Assembly (NCBI GenBank): GCA_023614405.1
Contig: CM042689.1
Coordinates: forward strand, 328,142,305 to 328,206,304
Reading direction: 5' to 3'
DNA: 64,000 bases
Origin: Avena insularis
Lineage: Eukaryota; Streptophyta; Magnoliopsida; Poales; Poaceae
The position numbers were made by a program, and so were the translations under genes. The notes below the pieces were generated by a model. That model saw nothing but the letters and a program-made list of their open reading frames with translations, was not told the origin of the DNA and searched no databases. This document shows positions 36,206 through 47,878 of this stretch, piece by piece. Within the stretch, counting starts at the first letter, position 1. Each line of letters opens with the position of its first letter.

Positions 36206-39200
36206 TGTAACATCCCTAAAATCATATTTTCAAAGCTTGCATATCATTCATGCATTCATAATCATTTTAGGATCATTTGCAAAGTCATTACAAAAACAGG
36301 AGCATTTGAATGTCTAATATTTTATGTAAGCAACGCATTGGCCCAATATTACTCTATAGTAAGAGATTATTTATTTTTAAACCAAGAATGTTTGCACCTA
36401 AGTTTGATTGATGCTTTCCAAAGATTGGACATGGATTTCAAAACAAATTATAAATTTAAAACCATTTTTATGCCTTTACTAAATAATTGTTAAAGGCATT
36501 GTTTATTTTAAAATTTCAATGTGCCAAATTATTTTCAAGTGTACAACTTTGTTCTATAGCCAATTTTGTGTAGGTTTCACTTTATAAAAAACCAGAAAGA
36601 GTCTAAATTCAAACATATTTGAAATCATTTGAAAAGGATTCCTGGAAATTCAAACAGAAAAAGAAAAAGAATAGATAAAACAAGAAAAGGCCGGCGCTGC
36701 CAATTAAGCCCAACACAGAATCCAGCCCACTAAGCCCACCCGGGCCATTCCCTCCCCCTCTCTCTCTCACCCGCGCCGAATCAACCCACCAGAGACTGAC
36801 CGGTGGCCCCATCGCCACGTCGTCATCGTCCTCCCCAAAATTTCGCGCGATGAACACGTCGTCGCCGCTGTTACCTTGCGGATTAAATCGAATCAATTCC
36901 CTTGATTCCGGCAGTAATTCGCCCAGCCTTCACCTGCTACTTAAACCCCACCCCGTCGCGGTCATTTCCCCCCCACTTTCCTCGCTCACTCCGCCACCAG
37001 GCTGCGCACAATCAAGCTCAAACCGCCGCTAGCTGTACCGACGACCTCTGGCGACTGATTCTGGTGAGCCTCGACCGCCCCTTTGCCTATGGTTCAAACG
37101 AGCGTGACCAGCATGTTCTGGCGCATCCCCTGATGCCTTTCGTTTGCTTTCTCGGGACCCAGGTCGCCGTCCCCATTCCGTCCGCAAGCGACAGAACCAC
37201 CGCTCGACTCCGACGTGCAATCTAGGTAAAACCCGACCGCCCCTTGCCTTCCCTTTGATGCTATCATGTTCGCCTTGGCCTTGCACACCCCCTGATACAA
37301 CTGGTTCATGCTAGGGTGATCCAGAGCGTCGCCAACGTCTTCGTCACCGTGCACCCGACGCTGCGCCCAACTCCGACGAGTTCCTACGGCCACACCAACT
37401 CGCCCCTGTCCACGCCAGTACCATCTCAAGCTTCCTCGTGGTCTTGCGAGTCTGGTAAGCCACACCACACCCCCAACCCCTTCTGTATTCACTGGACCAT
37501 CGCCGCCAGTAGTGCCGCCGCCAGCGACCATTTGCGCCGCCAGTTCATGGTCAGATGGATCTGATCCATTGGATCTGAATCCTAAGGCCGCGATTAGATC
37601 TGTAGCGAAGTGGTATGATTTAATCTGGGCCGTGCGCAGTTAGTTAGATCCAACGGCCCGCGAGCGTGATCCAGTGCGAAGCGGTATCGTCCAATCAAAT
37701 GCTACCGCGTGGCCTGTTATTTGTTTTAAAAATCTGATTTAGATCTATTAGATATTCAAACTTGCAAAATTCATAACTTTTGATGCACACGTTCAAATTT
37801 TGCAAATTTTATATCATTGGAATCAGGAGAAAGAATTCTATCCATTTATGCAATGTGTTTAATGTTTTGCTTCTGTAAAATTGATTATTTTTGCAGAGAC
37901 ATTTATAGGCTTATTTTGAGTATAGAAATTATTTGAAAAATGATTTAGAGAATAAATAAAGTTTGTTTAGTGTGTATTTGTCTTGTTTATGATTCAGTAC
38001 TGTTTCACTTGTCTTGTTTGATTTAGAAAAAAAATCATCACATAGCATTTGCATGCATTCATATATTTTTGCTTGTATATTTTGATATGTGATTTTGGTG
38101 CCAATATTTTATGTGTAGATTTTGGTGCTAATAGTGATTGTGGTTGTGAAGATTGTTGCTACTCCCCAAACTACCAAGGCAAGTGGTGCTTCATATAATT
38201 TTGTCCCAATATTTTTCCTATGCATTAGAAATATTTTGTATAGGTCTTGCATGAATATTTTGCTAAGTATCTATATGCTATGCTTGGGAAATCCTAGTAG
38301 TTGTAGAAATGATAAAATTTCCTTTAAGTTAAGATACTTGTTATTGCCATGCTTAGCATAGCTAATAGCAACCAAGGGTGGAATATATTCATGCTATGAG
38401 AAATATTTCTAAGTCTTTGACTTATGTTTTGCTTAATAAAACAACTAAGTGAATGAAACACCTGGGTGGAATGGAAAGAATGGTTTGTGTTGAGTGGTTA
38501 CACAAGGCCCATTTCTATGGTTTACCTTGTGTATCTCACTTGTGGAAAGCCACCCAGGAACAAAGGGATTTGAGATGCCAAATGTTAAGAAGCTTCTAGT
38601 GCAGCCACATGGCATTATGGGCTCTGCCTGGATCATATAGTTGCAATAACTTAGCCATTTGGATAGTTGGTGGTAGTGGGATGATAGGTTGGAACGCGTC
38701 CATTTGGTCTAAGGGAAGTCTTCTGAAAGGTCCTGTCTTGGTGAAAATCAAGTCTTGTGGGGAAAGTGCACAACCTTTGCAGATGGAAGAATCTAGGTAC
38801 TTAGCCATGTCCCTGGTATTGGACAATTTGAGCTTCAAGACATGAAAGCTATCAAGAATCTCCTCATCCCAATTTTCTAAGTTAAAACATGTGGTTGAAC
38901 AAGGGTGAAGGTTCACCAATTTCTATTGGTGGTCCCTTGGGAAAGTTTTGTCAAAGAAAAACTTAGTGTTTTCATCTAATAGGTAAAACCTATTTTGAGC
39001 AAAGAAAGCCTAAGCTACACTTAGCCAAATTCATGTAGTAACTAGATGTTAATATTCTACTAAGGTATCACTTGCCAATACTATTCCAATGTATTGACCC
39101 ACTGTGGCTGTAACTTGTGATGTTGCAGGTTACTCTGATGATGATTAGGGTTTATGAGTCTACACTCAACATGCTTGCCTATCGCACATGAAGATGAAGA

Positions 39201-39404
39201 CTTTATTTACATTGTTATGATTAAACTCTTGTATTAGGCCTATGGCCATGGAGTTGTAAAATACTATGTTGTCTCTGGAATGATAATGTAATAATGACCT
39301 TTGTTTTTGTGTACTTCATCTTAAACTGTGGATGCTAGCAATTGATCCAGGGACTAGCATTGCAATCACAGGGATCCTTACCTTTATAAGGGTGGGATCT
39401 TACA
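36206..39404 (+). repeat. Element B 3' LTR (3.2 kb)
   Basis: Partner of 22813-26008, ending GGGATCTTACA. Mini-exon 38119-38178 (open) and terminal exon 39129-39148. ORFs on either strand in its GC core (36600-37560) are not considered genes. Confidence 0.93.
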
Positions 39405-40726
39405 ACAGCAATAATCACTAAGCATAAGGTCAAAACAGCACTTAGCATGACATGCTGAAGTCTAAATCACAGTCAAAGCAAGCTCCTCTTGCACTTTCAA
39501 GCAAGAACTCTCTACTCCTTTCCAACACCAATCGACTTATTTGAAACAACACAACAAGAACGGGGGTCCAAACTACTTTATTCAAGCAAACTAAACAAAC
39601 TAAGCAAAGCAAACTAAAACTAAGACACCCCAATAACAACACAACAGTGCATGAAACAATAAAAACGAAGTGTCTAGAAAGACCTGAGCTTTTTATTGAT
39701 GAAGAAGGGGATGCCTTGGGCATCCCCAAGCTTTGACGCTTGTAACTCTTGGATATTTATTGGGGTGAAATAGGGGTGGAATCCCCAAGCTTGAGCTTTT
39801 GTCCATTCTTCATCTCATTACATCATTCTCTCTCTACACCTGAAATTTTTCCTTCATACAAAACTTCAAACAATCTTCATTAGCAACATTAGTGTATTCA
39901 AAAGATAATAGACCCTTGGGTTTAGCTTTGGAACAGCAAAACTTTCACTGAAAACACAAGATACTGTAGCAACTCCTTCTAAAATCTCAATTTCCCAAAA
40001 AGAACCCAAAAAGGAATCAATAAGAAGCAAATGCAAATAATGGCAGAAATCTGTCAAAACAGATCATTAGGTAGAAATCGATTTTTTTCGAAAATCTTCT
40101 GTTGATCAAATCAAAAAATGTTGAACTAATGAAAGTTAGATAACATATTGGGGGTTTTATTCGTAAACTTTCAGCTCAATCCGATTTACAGAGACTCCTC
40201 ACGAATTTTTATGGTGGAGGACAGAAATCTGTTCCGGGACAGCAAATCCCCAAATCTTACTTCCCTCTTATTAGAGGTCATTCTTGGCACAAAAAGCAAA
40301 CAAAAAGGATAAGGAGAGGTAATTACTGAAGTAATAACTTCCAAGACTCAATAAAACTCTTGGGTTATCTCCCAACAAGTACTTTTCTTTAATGCCTTTA
40401 AGTTAGGCATGATAGTTTGAGAAGATGCTCAGATAAGAAATATGAATCGAAGTAAAAGAGAGCATTACGAAGCAAATTCAAAACACATTTAAGTCTAACA
40501 CACTTCCTATGCATAGGAATCTTGTAAGAAAATAAATCAAAGAAGCACAAAGCAACAAGCATAGGAAAGCAAAAACAAGTGCAACTTCAAGATTTTCAAC
40601 ATAAAGAGGGGAAACTTAATATTGTTAAGATACATAAGACCATGTTTCCCTCTCTCATAATAACTTTCAGTAGCATCATGAATAAACTCAACAATATAAC
40701 TATCACATAAAGCATGCTTTTCATGA
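39405..40726 (-). other. E1 3' non-coding region
   Basis: About 1.3 kb without a convincing frame. 39870-40411 matches E2's 62640-63170 (inverted). It includes the hairpin 39707-39727 and two AAGCTTGGGGAT-type motifs near 39725 and 39790. Confidence 0.75.
39707..39727. other. Perfect short hairpin in E1 3' region
   Basis: GGGGATGCC, loop TTG, GGCATCCCC: a 9-base perfect stem with a 3-base loop. It lies next to CCAAGCTT. It could act in the RNA as a structural or packaging element; this is inference. Confidence 0.5.
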
Positions 40727-41166
40727 TCAATAAACACATAATTTTTTATCAAGCTCAAAAATAGTGGAATTAAAACCTTCAAATCCACTTTTAGCAATTT
40801 TATAATAAGGTAACTGTTCATTCAACATAAGACCATCATATAGAGCTTTATCATAAACATTTTCTAAGCAAAACTCCTTAGTACCATGCATTTTGAAGTT
40901 AGGCACAAATATAGGATTATCATAGATAAAATGAGAATAACTATTATCTCAAGTTTTAACATAGCAAATATTTCAAAAGAATCCACAGGAACATAACATT
41001 CATCCTCCTTTGGTAAACAAGGGGGACAATCAAATAATGTAAGAGGTAAAGAGTTACTCTCATTAGAAGGTAGACATGGGTAGATCCATTCTTCCTCCTC
41101 TTGACCATCACTCTCCTCATCTTTTTCATCTAATGAGCTTTCGGTTTCAGCAATTTCTTCTTCCAT
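40727..41166 (-). pseudogene. E1 second frame: acidic protein, frameshifted
   Basis: Begins near MEEEIAETESSLDEKDEES, acidic, then EEEWIYPCLPSNESNSLPL. A one-base shift near 40945 is needed to continue with HFIYDNPIFVPNFKMHGTKE and FCLENVYDKALYDGLM, ending TGA at 40727-40729. I recall similar PIFVPNFxMHGTKEFCLENVYD stretches in predicted wheat-type repeat proteins, but I assign no function. It lies in the same frame as the upstream ORF 41242-41700 and may be part of one longer protein. Confidence 0.45.
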
Positions 41167-41241
41167 AGGCTCCTGCTAGGCATTAGTCTCTTCCATTTGT
41201 GGAAAGCACCTATTAAAATATTCAAGAATATAGCCATTTTA

Positions 41242-41700
41242 TTACTTGTAATTATCAAAGTAAAATTTAAGTATCTCATAAACCTCATATTCATAAGGAG
41301 CATCATTAGTATTTTCAAGCAAACTGGCAAGTTCAAATGCACCCTTGAAAGCAATAAATTCTTCAATTTGTTCCACATCATAAAAGTCATAATTTCCTTT
41401 AACATAAGAATATATGGTAACATTATCATTATGCTCACATTGAAAAGGAAGGTGTTTATACCACCTACAGCAACAAGATTTATCAAAGAAATAAGTAACA
41501 TTATAAGTAGAGCACACCTCTCTAGCAATAGTATTCAATTTATCAATTTGTTCCCATAAGTGTTTCCCTTTTTGTGACAAACGGTGCTCCTTGTAAAAAT
41601 ACTTTTGTTTTTCCATGAACCCACCTTGCCAATAAGAACTAGTTTCAAAGAAACCATCCATTGATAGAAAGCATGACAAAGCAAGGCAATAACAGACCAT
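41242..41700 (-). CDS. E1 first frame: unknown protein replacing gag
   Basis: 152 codons from the first ATG; a second Met (MDGFFETSSYWQGG) is 13 codons in. It is rich in Tyr, Phe, Glu and Lys and has a Cys/His cluster (FFDKSCCCRWYKHLPFQC). It ends YEILKFYFDNYK and two TAA codons. It stands where E2 has gag, right after the shared leader. It has no resemblance to Gag, RT or integrase that I can see. Either it is a captured sequence or an element-specific protein; function unknown. Confidence 0.5.
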   Translation of the reverse strand: MVCYCLALSCFLSMDGFFETSSYWQGGFMEKQKYFYKEHRLSQKGKHLWEQIDKLNTIAREVCSTYNVTYFFDKSCCCRWYKHLPFQCEHNDNVTIYSYVKGNYDFYDVEQIEEFIAFKGAFELASLLENTNDAPYEYEVYEILKFYFDNYK

Positions 41701-41884
41701 AAACTAGAGTAGGAACGATTTTTTGTGTGTTTTTGCTAAGAGAAAGCAAACCAAACTAAACTAATTTTTTTTGGAGTTTTTGATAAAAAGAGGCAAACAA
41801 AACCAAGCAAAAGAAACTAAGCAAACTAAAAACAAAGTAAATAGAAAGGTTGAGAAGGAATCCCCTTGTGAAGACATCCTTAGC

Positions 41885-41903
41885 CTCACCGGCAACGGTG
41901 CCA
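41885..41903 (-). other. E1 primer binding site (tRNA-Asp type)
   Basis: The minus strand reads TGGCACCGTTGCCGGTGAG. It differs at two positions from TGGCGCCGTTGCCGGGGAG, the usual Athila-type site complementary to tRNA-Asp. Confidence 0.75.
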
Positions 41904-41912
41904 GAAAAGTCT

Positions 41913-43484
41913 TGATGGCACTGCGTCAACGTGGAGCGCTTTGTCGGGAAACCCCAAGAGCAAGGTATGATGCAACACAGCAGCAAGTTTTCCCTCAGTA
42001 AGAAACCGAGGTTATCAAACCAGTAGGAGGAAGAAAACGTCTAAAAGGTGTTGCAAGCAACGTGGAAACCTGCACAACACAAACTCAAGACTTTGCCCCA
42101 ACTAACAGTGAGGTTGTCAATCTCACCGGTTGCTGTAACAAAGGATTAACTGTATGGTGTGGAAGGTGATGATGGTTTGCAGCAAGTAAACAGTAACAGT
42201 GGAAGATGTATCAATGGTAAAGATTGGACCGGGGTCCATAGTTCACTAGAGGTGTTCTCCTTAGATAAACAAACATGGCATGCTGGGTAAAGAAATTACA
42301 GCAGGGAAATTGACAGGACTGAGCAAGGCATAACAATGCAATACTAGACATAAAGATCCTATGAGATTTGATTGGGCAATACAACAATATACATAGACCG
42401 CCATCCAATTGCATCTATGACTAGAAGTACACCTTTGGGTTATCATTCGAACCCCCTCCAGTATTAAGTTGCAAGCAACAGACAACTTCTTTAAGAAAAG
42501 TGTGTAAGGTAAACAATCCACTTGTTCCATGAACAAGAGACCGTTGTTTTCTCCCTATTGGCAACATCACATCTACAACCATAGAGATTACTGTCACTTC
42601 CCTTGATTAAGTAGAGGCATGAACCCACTATCGAGCATAAATACCCCCTCTTGGAGTCACTAGCAACTACTTGGCCAAGATAGCTACTAACAATGGAGAG
42701 CATGCAAGATCACAAACAACACAGACATGATAGAATCAATAAGACAAAACCATTAATCAATATGACATAGTAATCTCAATATCCATTGGATCACCACAAA
42801 CACAACATGCATGATTACAAATAGATGAGATCTTGATCATGAACGGAGCTCACAAGATCTAGACATGAAAGCACAAGGAGGAGATACAACCATCTAGCTA
42901 CTACATGGACTCGTAGTCCAAGGTGGAACTACTCACGCTTCATACTAGAGGCTGGCATGGTGAAGAAGAAGGCCTCCGGGATGATCTCCCCCCGACAGGG
43001 TGCCGGGAAGATCTTCAGATCCCTCGATCTAGGGACGATAGTGGTGGCGACTACAGATGGTTTCGTAAAATATTGACCGGGTACTTAGGGTTTAGGCACC
43101 AGGGGCTTCTTATAGGCAAAGAGGCGAGGCTGGGAGGCGGCCAGGGGGCCCACACCCTGCCCAGGCGCGACCCAGGGTGGGCCCGCGCCTGGGTGGGGTG
43201 TGGCCACCCTGTAGTGCCCCTCCGTCTCTCCTCTAGACTCCGTGTTCTCCTCGGTGAAATATTGATTTTGGCTTTTGTCCCGTCCAATTCCGAGAATATT
43301 TCCTTACTACCTTTTCTGGAACCAAAAAACAGCAGAAGACAAGCAACTGACACTGTGGCAGCCTATTAATAGGTTAGTACCAGAAAACATATAGAATCAC
43401 CTCAAAGTGTCGACAAAGCAAAGCAAAGTAGATACTAAACAAGCATGGAACATAAAAAAATATAGATACGTTTCCGACGTATCA
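41913..43484 (-). repeat. E1 5' LTR (about 1.57 kb)
   Basis: Reads TGATACGTCGGAAACGTATC at its 5' end (43484) and ...CCATCA near the primer site, so TGAT/ATCA ends. TATA-like TATAAG at 43109-43114 (complement), followed by GAAGCCCC. Inverted relative to the E2 LTRs at 44516 and 46104. The inner end is judged from the TG...CA rule and may be a few bases off. Confidence 0.8.
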
Positions 43485-44515
43485 AGCCGCTGCAAAGGTC
43501 AGTCGGGTGTTCGATTGAGGGACTCCTAGCCATGTTATGGAGCCTGAGGACAACTCCAAATAGATCAACAGGCTATACGCCATTCTTTCTTGTATATGGG
43601 GCAGAAGCTGCGTTACCAGCCGACATAGTGCATGATTCGCCTAGAGTCATCCAATACACAGTCGCCAAAGTGAACGAAACATATCGGCAAGACGATCTTG
43701 ATCTATTAAAAGAGGCAAGAGAATTGACATTGTCCAGATCAGACATATATCAATAGGATCTCAGACGCTATCATAGAAATAAAGTGACTCCTCGCGTCTT
43801 TCGAGAGGGAGATCTAGTGCTTCGGCTTGTGCATCGCACAACCGACATGCATAAACTGTCACCTCCATGGGAGGGCCCATTCATTGTGAGAAAAGCACTG
43901 CATAATGATGCAAACTATCTCATAGATGCTCAAGCACCTAAGAAGAATAAGGCAGACAAGTCAGGAGATGAGTCAAAATGGCCATGGAATGTAGCTTTAC
44001 TTCATCCCTTTGACACTTGGAGGAAGTGTATTGTATCTCATACTATAATATGTCGGATTGTATGTCGGAAGTGAACTAATCAATGAAATTTCGGCACCTC
44101 GAGCTATAACTCGGGGACTGCTTTGTCTTACTTGTTCTTGTCAGGCATATTTTATATGTCGTTTGGCTTATATGTCCAATTCTAAAGACGAACTAGTAAG
44201 ATGTTGGAAACAAAGGCCGACTCTTCGACTTACTGTTGTCCGAAAATGGGCTTCATGATAATCAAGATAAAAGTCGGCAAAAACCAAACACACAAAAAAC
44301 GACTAAGGAATTGATTGTACGTGAGCCGACTCATGTTTTACCATTTCTAACCCCTATACTTTCCGTATTTTATTATTATTATATGCGCTCGTCTTAAACT
44401 ATCTTTTATAATTCCTAATAATAGTTAATTCGGTCTATTCATCTCAGATCCGTAAGTTGAACGCTGCAAATGGTAGACACGGGCCAAATAATTGACTTAG
44501 AATAATAAAAGACAT
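43485..44515 (+). mobile_element. Remnant of a Tat/Retand-type gypsy element
   Basis: A fragment lying between the two Athila-like elements. It includes the C-terminal part of integrase (43532-44074) and about 440 bases of 3' non-coding sequence. Its ends are cut by E1 and E2. It seems to be the oldest sequence in the window, since both neighbours inserted next to or into it. Confidence 0.7.
43532..44074 (+). pseudogene. Tat-type integrase C-terminal fragment
   Basis: Reads LWSLRTTPNRSTGYTPFFLV and YGAEAALPADI, the conserved region downstream of the integrase DDE core in Tat/Retand elements. RRYHRNKVTPRVFREGDLVL and LSPPWEGPFIV follow, the GPF-type C-terminal domain. One in-frame TAG at 43754-43756 replaces a Gln codon. 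The catalytic residues are not present; the upstream part is lost. Confidence 0.8.
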
Positions 44516-45479
44516 TGATATGTCGGAAACGTATCTATAATTTTTGATGTTCCATACTTATTTAGTATCTACTTTGCTTTGCGTTGTCTACATTTTGAGG
44601 TGTTATTATATGTTTTCTGGAACTAACCTATTAACAAGTTGCCACAGTGCTAGTTGCATATATTCTTCTGTTTTTGGTTCTAGAAAGGCAGAAAATCAAT
44701 ATTCTCGAAATTGGACGGGACAAAAGCCAAAGCCAAAATCAATATTCACGAAGCCAGAATACGAGATTGAGGAGGCTCACCAGGGGGCCACACCCTTGGC
44801 CGCACGGGTGGGCCTACCCCGCACCTGGGAGAGGGGTGTAGCCGCCCTGGTGCCCCCTGCCTCGCCTCTTCGCCTATAAGAAGCCCCCGATGTAGAAACC
44901 CTAGGCACCCGATCAAAACTCCACGAAACCGTCTGTAGCCGCCACCACCATCGTCCCTAGATCGGGGATCCGCTCTTGGCATCCTCGGAGGAGATCATCC
45001 CGGAGGCCTTCTTATTCATCATGCCAGCCTCCGGTATGAAGCGTGAGTAGTTCCACCTTGGACTACGGGTCCATGTAGTAGCTAGATGTTTGTATCTCCT
45101 CCTTTGTGCTTTCATGTATAGATCTTGTGAGCTCCGTTCATGATCAAGATCTAATCTATTTGTAATCATGCATGTTGTGTTTGCGGGGATCCGATGGATA
45201 TTGAGATTACTATGTCAGATTGATTAATGGTTTTATCTATTTGATTCTATCATGTCTGTGTTGTTTGTGATCTTGCATGCTCTCCGTTGTTAGTAGCTAT
45301 CTTGGCCAAGTAGTTGCTAGTGACTCCAAGAGGGGGTATTTATGCTCGATAGTGGGTTGATGCCTCTAGTTTCCAAGGGAAGTGATAGAAATCTCTTCGG
45401 TTGTAGATGTATTGTTGCCACTAGGGAGAAAACAACGGTCTCTTGTTCATGGAACAAGTGGATTGTTTACCTTACACAA
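44516..45479 (+). repeat. E2 first LTR, truncated
   Basis: Starts TGATATGTCGGAAACG. TATA-like TATAAG at 44875-44880. It matches the second LTR up to GTTTACCTTACAC (45477) and then joins 3' internal sequence. Flanked on the left by GACAT. Confidence 0.8.
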
Positions 45480-46103
45480 GTAGTTTGTTCACTTTAACCT
45501 TAATCACTTCAAGATGCTTATGATAGGACAATGAGGGTTGAAAGCAAACAAGTACCATAATTTTTGGAAGCTCTTTTTGAAACTTGAAATCCCTGCTTCC
45601 CTTTATGAAGGGCCTTTCTTCCACTATTATATTGAGCCTCCACCTTCTACCTTTAGGCACCATTAAGAGAGCATAGTTGTCATTCTGTGTGCAGTGTCCC
45701 AAAACTTATTGATTAATGCATATTATTGATATTACTTGTTCTTGTGCTATTTGTATCTAGTCACTCTTATGAACTTTGAAGGTGTCCTATGCATTTATTT
45801 GCTACTCCATGAGGGACAAGCTGAATGCCACTATGCCATGTTTTCTGTATGTGAAACAAACAAACGTTTTTCAATGCATGTTATTCATGATCTTTGTTTG
45901 TAGCCTTTCATGTTGCATGCATAGTTACTTTGTCTTATTGTTAGAACTCCATCTTTCATGAACATGTTTAGATTTCTTTGATCCCAGCTTTCAATGCTTG
46001 CAAATGGTTTGATCTTGGTTTTGATGGTGCATGTCACCTCAAAAAATATTCTTTTTATCACTTACCTACTCGAGGACGAGGAACAGTTAAGCTTGGGGAT
46101 GCT
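45480..46103 (+). other. E2 3' internal remnant
   Basis: Matches the E1 3' region (21441-21700 and 7267-7572, inverted). It ends with the polypurine-like GTTAAGCTTGGGGATGCT before the second LTR. No coding frame is seen. Confidence 0.75.
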
Positions 46104-47634
46104 TGATATGTCTGAAACGTATCTATTGTTTTTTATGTTCGATGCTTGTCTAGTATCTACTTTGCTTTTCTTTGTCTACACTTTGAGGTGTTTTTATATG
46201 TTTTCTGAAACTAACCTATTAACAAGTTGCCACGGTGGCAGTTGCCTGTTTTCTTCTATTTTTGGTTCCAGAAAGGCAGAAAATCAATATTCTCGGAGTT
46301 GGACGGGACAAAAGCCAAAGTCAATATTTTACCGTGGGCAACACGAAGCCAAAATACAAGACGGAGGAGACTCACCAGGGGGACACACCCCCTGGCCATG
46401 CGGGTGGGCCCACCCCACGCCTGGGGGGGTGCAGCCGCCCTGGTGGCCCCCTCCCTCGCCTATAAGAAGCCCTTGATGCAAAAACCCTAGGCACCTGATC
46501 AAAACTCCACGAAACTGTCTGTAGCCGCCACCACCATTGTCCCTAGATCGGGGGGATCTGAAGCTCTTCCCGGCACCCTACCGGAGGGGAGATCATCCCG
46601 AAGGCCTTCTTCTTCATCATGCCAGCCTTCGATATGATGCGTGAGTAGTTCCACCTTGGACTACGGGTCCATGTAGTAGCTAGATGGTTGTATCTCCTCC
46701 TTTGTGCTTTCATATATAAATCTTGTGAGCTTCGTTCATGATCAAGATCTAATCTATTTGTAATCATGCATGTTGTGTTTGCAGGGATCCGATGGATATT
46801 GAGATTACTATGTCAGATTGATTAATGGTTTTGTCTATTTGATTCTATCATGTTTGTGTTGTTTGTGATCTTGCATTCTCTCCGTTGTTAGTAGCTATCT
46901 TGGCCAAGTAGTTGCTAGTGACTCCAAGAGGGGGTATTATGCTCGATAGTGGGTTCATGCCTCTAGTTTCCAAGGGAAGTGACATAAATCTCTTCGGTTG
47001 TAGATGTGATGTTGCCACTAGGGAGAAAACAACAGTCTCTTGTTCATGGAAAAAGTGCATTGTTTACCTTACACGCTTTGCTTAAAGCAGTTGTCTGTTG
47101 CTTGCAATTTAATACTAGAGGGGGTTCAGATGATAACCTGAAGGTGGACTTCTAGTCATAGATGCGGTTGGATGGTGGTCTATGTATATTGTTGTATTGC
47201 CCAATCGAATCTCATAGGATCTTTTTGTCTAGTATTGCATTGTTATGCCTTGCTCAGTCCTGTCAATTGCCCTGCTGTAATTTGTCTACCCTTCATGCCA
47301 TGTTGTTTATCTAAGGAGAGCACCTATAGTCAATATTTAGCATTGATACATCTTCTGCAGTTACTGTTTACTTGCTGCACACCATCATCACCTTCCACAC
47401 CATACAGTTAATCCTTTGTTACAGCAACCGGTGAGATTGACAACCTCACTGTTAGTTGGGGCAAAGTCTTGAGTTTGTGTTGTGCAGGTTTCCACGTTGC
47501 TTGCAACACCTTTGAGGCGTTTCCTTCCTCCTACTGGTTCGATAACCTTGGTTTCTTACTGAGGGAAAACTTGCTGCTGTGCTGCATCATACCTTGCTCT
47601 TGGGGTTTCCCAACAGGGCGTTCAACATGCATCA
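46104..47634 (+). repeat. E2 second LTR (about 1.53 kb)
   Basis: Starts TGATATGTCTGAAACG and ends ...CATGCATCA. TATA-like TATAAGAAGCCC at 46461. Contains TTGTGCAGGTTTCC, a possible acceptor, near 47485. Confidence 0.82.
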
Positions 47635-47642
47635 AGACTTTC

Positions 47643-47660
47643 TAGCGCCGTTGCCAGGGA
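47643..47660 (+). other. E2 primer binding site (tRNA-Asp type)
   Basis: TAGCGCCGTTGCCAGGGA, two or three changes from the Athila-type TGGCGCCGTTGCCGGGGA. Confidence 0.75.
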
Positions 47661-47878
47661 TGCTAAGGACGTCTTCACAAGGGGAGTCCTCCTCAACCTT
47701 TCTCTTTACTTTGTTTTTAGTTTGCTTAGTTTCTTTTGCTTGGTTTTGTTTGCCTCTTTTTATCAAAAACTCCAAAAAAATTAGTTTAGTTTGGTTTGCT
47801 TTCTCTTATCAAAAACACACAACAAAATTAGTTCCTGCTCTAGGTGTTGCTGTTTTTGGCTTGCCCACCTTTGCCAAA

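Larger units (their letters stand above)
22813..39404 (+). mobile_element. Element B: Tekay-type chromovirus with two extra frames, split by a solo LTR
   Basis: LTRs begin TGTAACATCCCTAAAATCAT and end GGATCTTACA. Flanks ACAAC (22808-22812) and ACAGC (39405-39409) are a target duplication with one mismatch. Internal order: primer site, extra frame 1, extra frame 2, gag-pol polyprotein, chromodomain, polypurine tract. An A-family solo LTR interrupts RNase H at 30673-34518. Many stops, a mutated RT active site and frameshifts show it is dead. Confidence 0.95.
39405..43484 (-). mobile_element. Element E1: Athila-like non-autonomous retrotransposon, 5' half
   Basis: Minus-strand order from right: 5' LTR (43484 to 41913), primer site, leader shared with E2, a pair of non-gag frames, 3' non-coding region. 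It continues left as 21436-22812 and 7267-7572 after removing C and B. No gag, protease, RT or integrase is present in any part in this window. The primer site and LTR type are Athila-like. Confidence 0.85.
44516..47634 (+). mobile_element. Element E2 left part: LTR, deleted internal region, LTR
   Basis: A first LTR (44516-about 45479) lacks its 3' third and is fused to E-type 3' internal sequence (about 45480-46103). That leads into a complete second LTR (46104-47634). The second LTR is followed by a primer site and gag, so it acts as 3' LTR of a deleted copy and 5' LTR of a longer one. This three-LTR form probably arose by unequal recombination plus a deletion. Confidence 0.75.

Noticed and set aside
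43485..44515. A host gene between E1 and E2
   Set aside because: The only protein similarity is to Tat-type integrase; the rest looks like retrotransposon 3' non-coding DNA.
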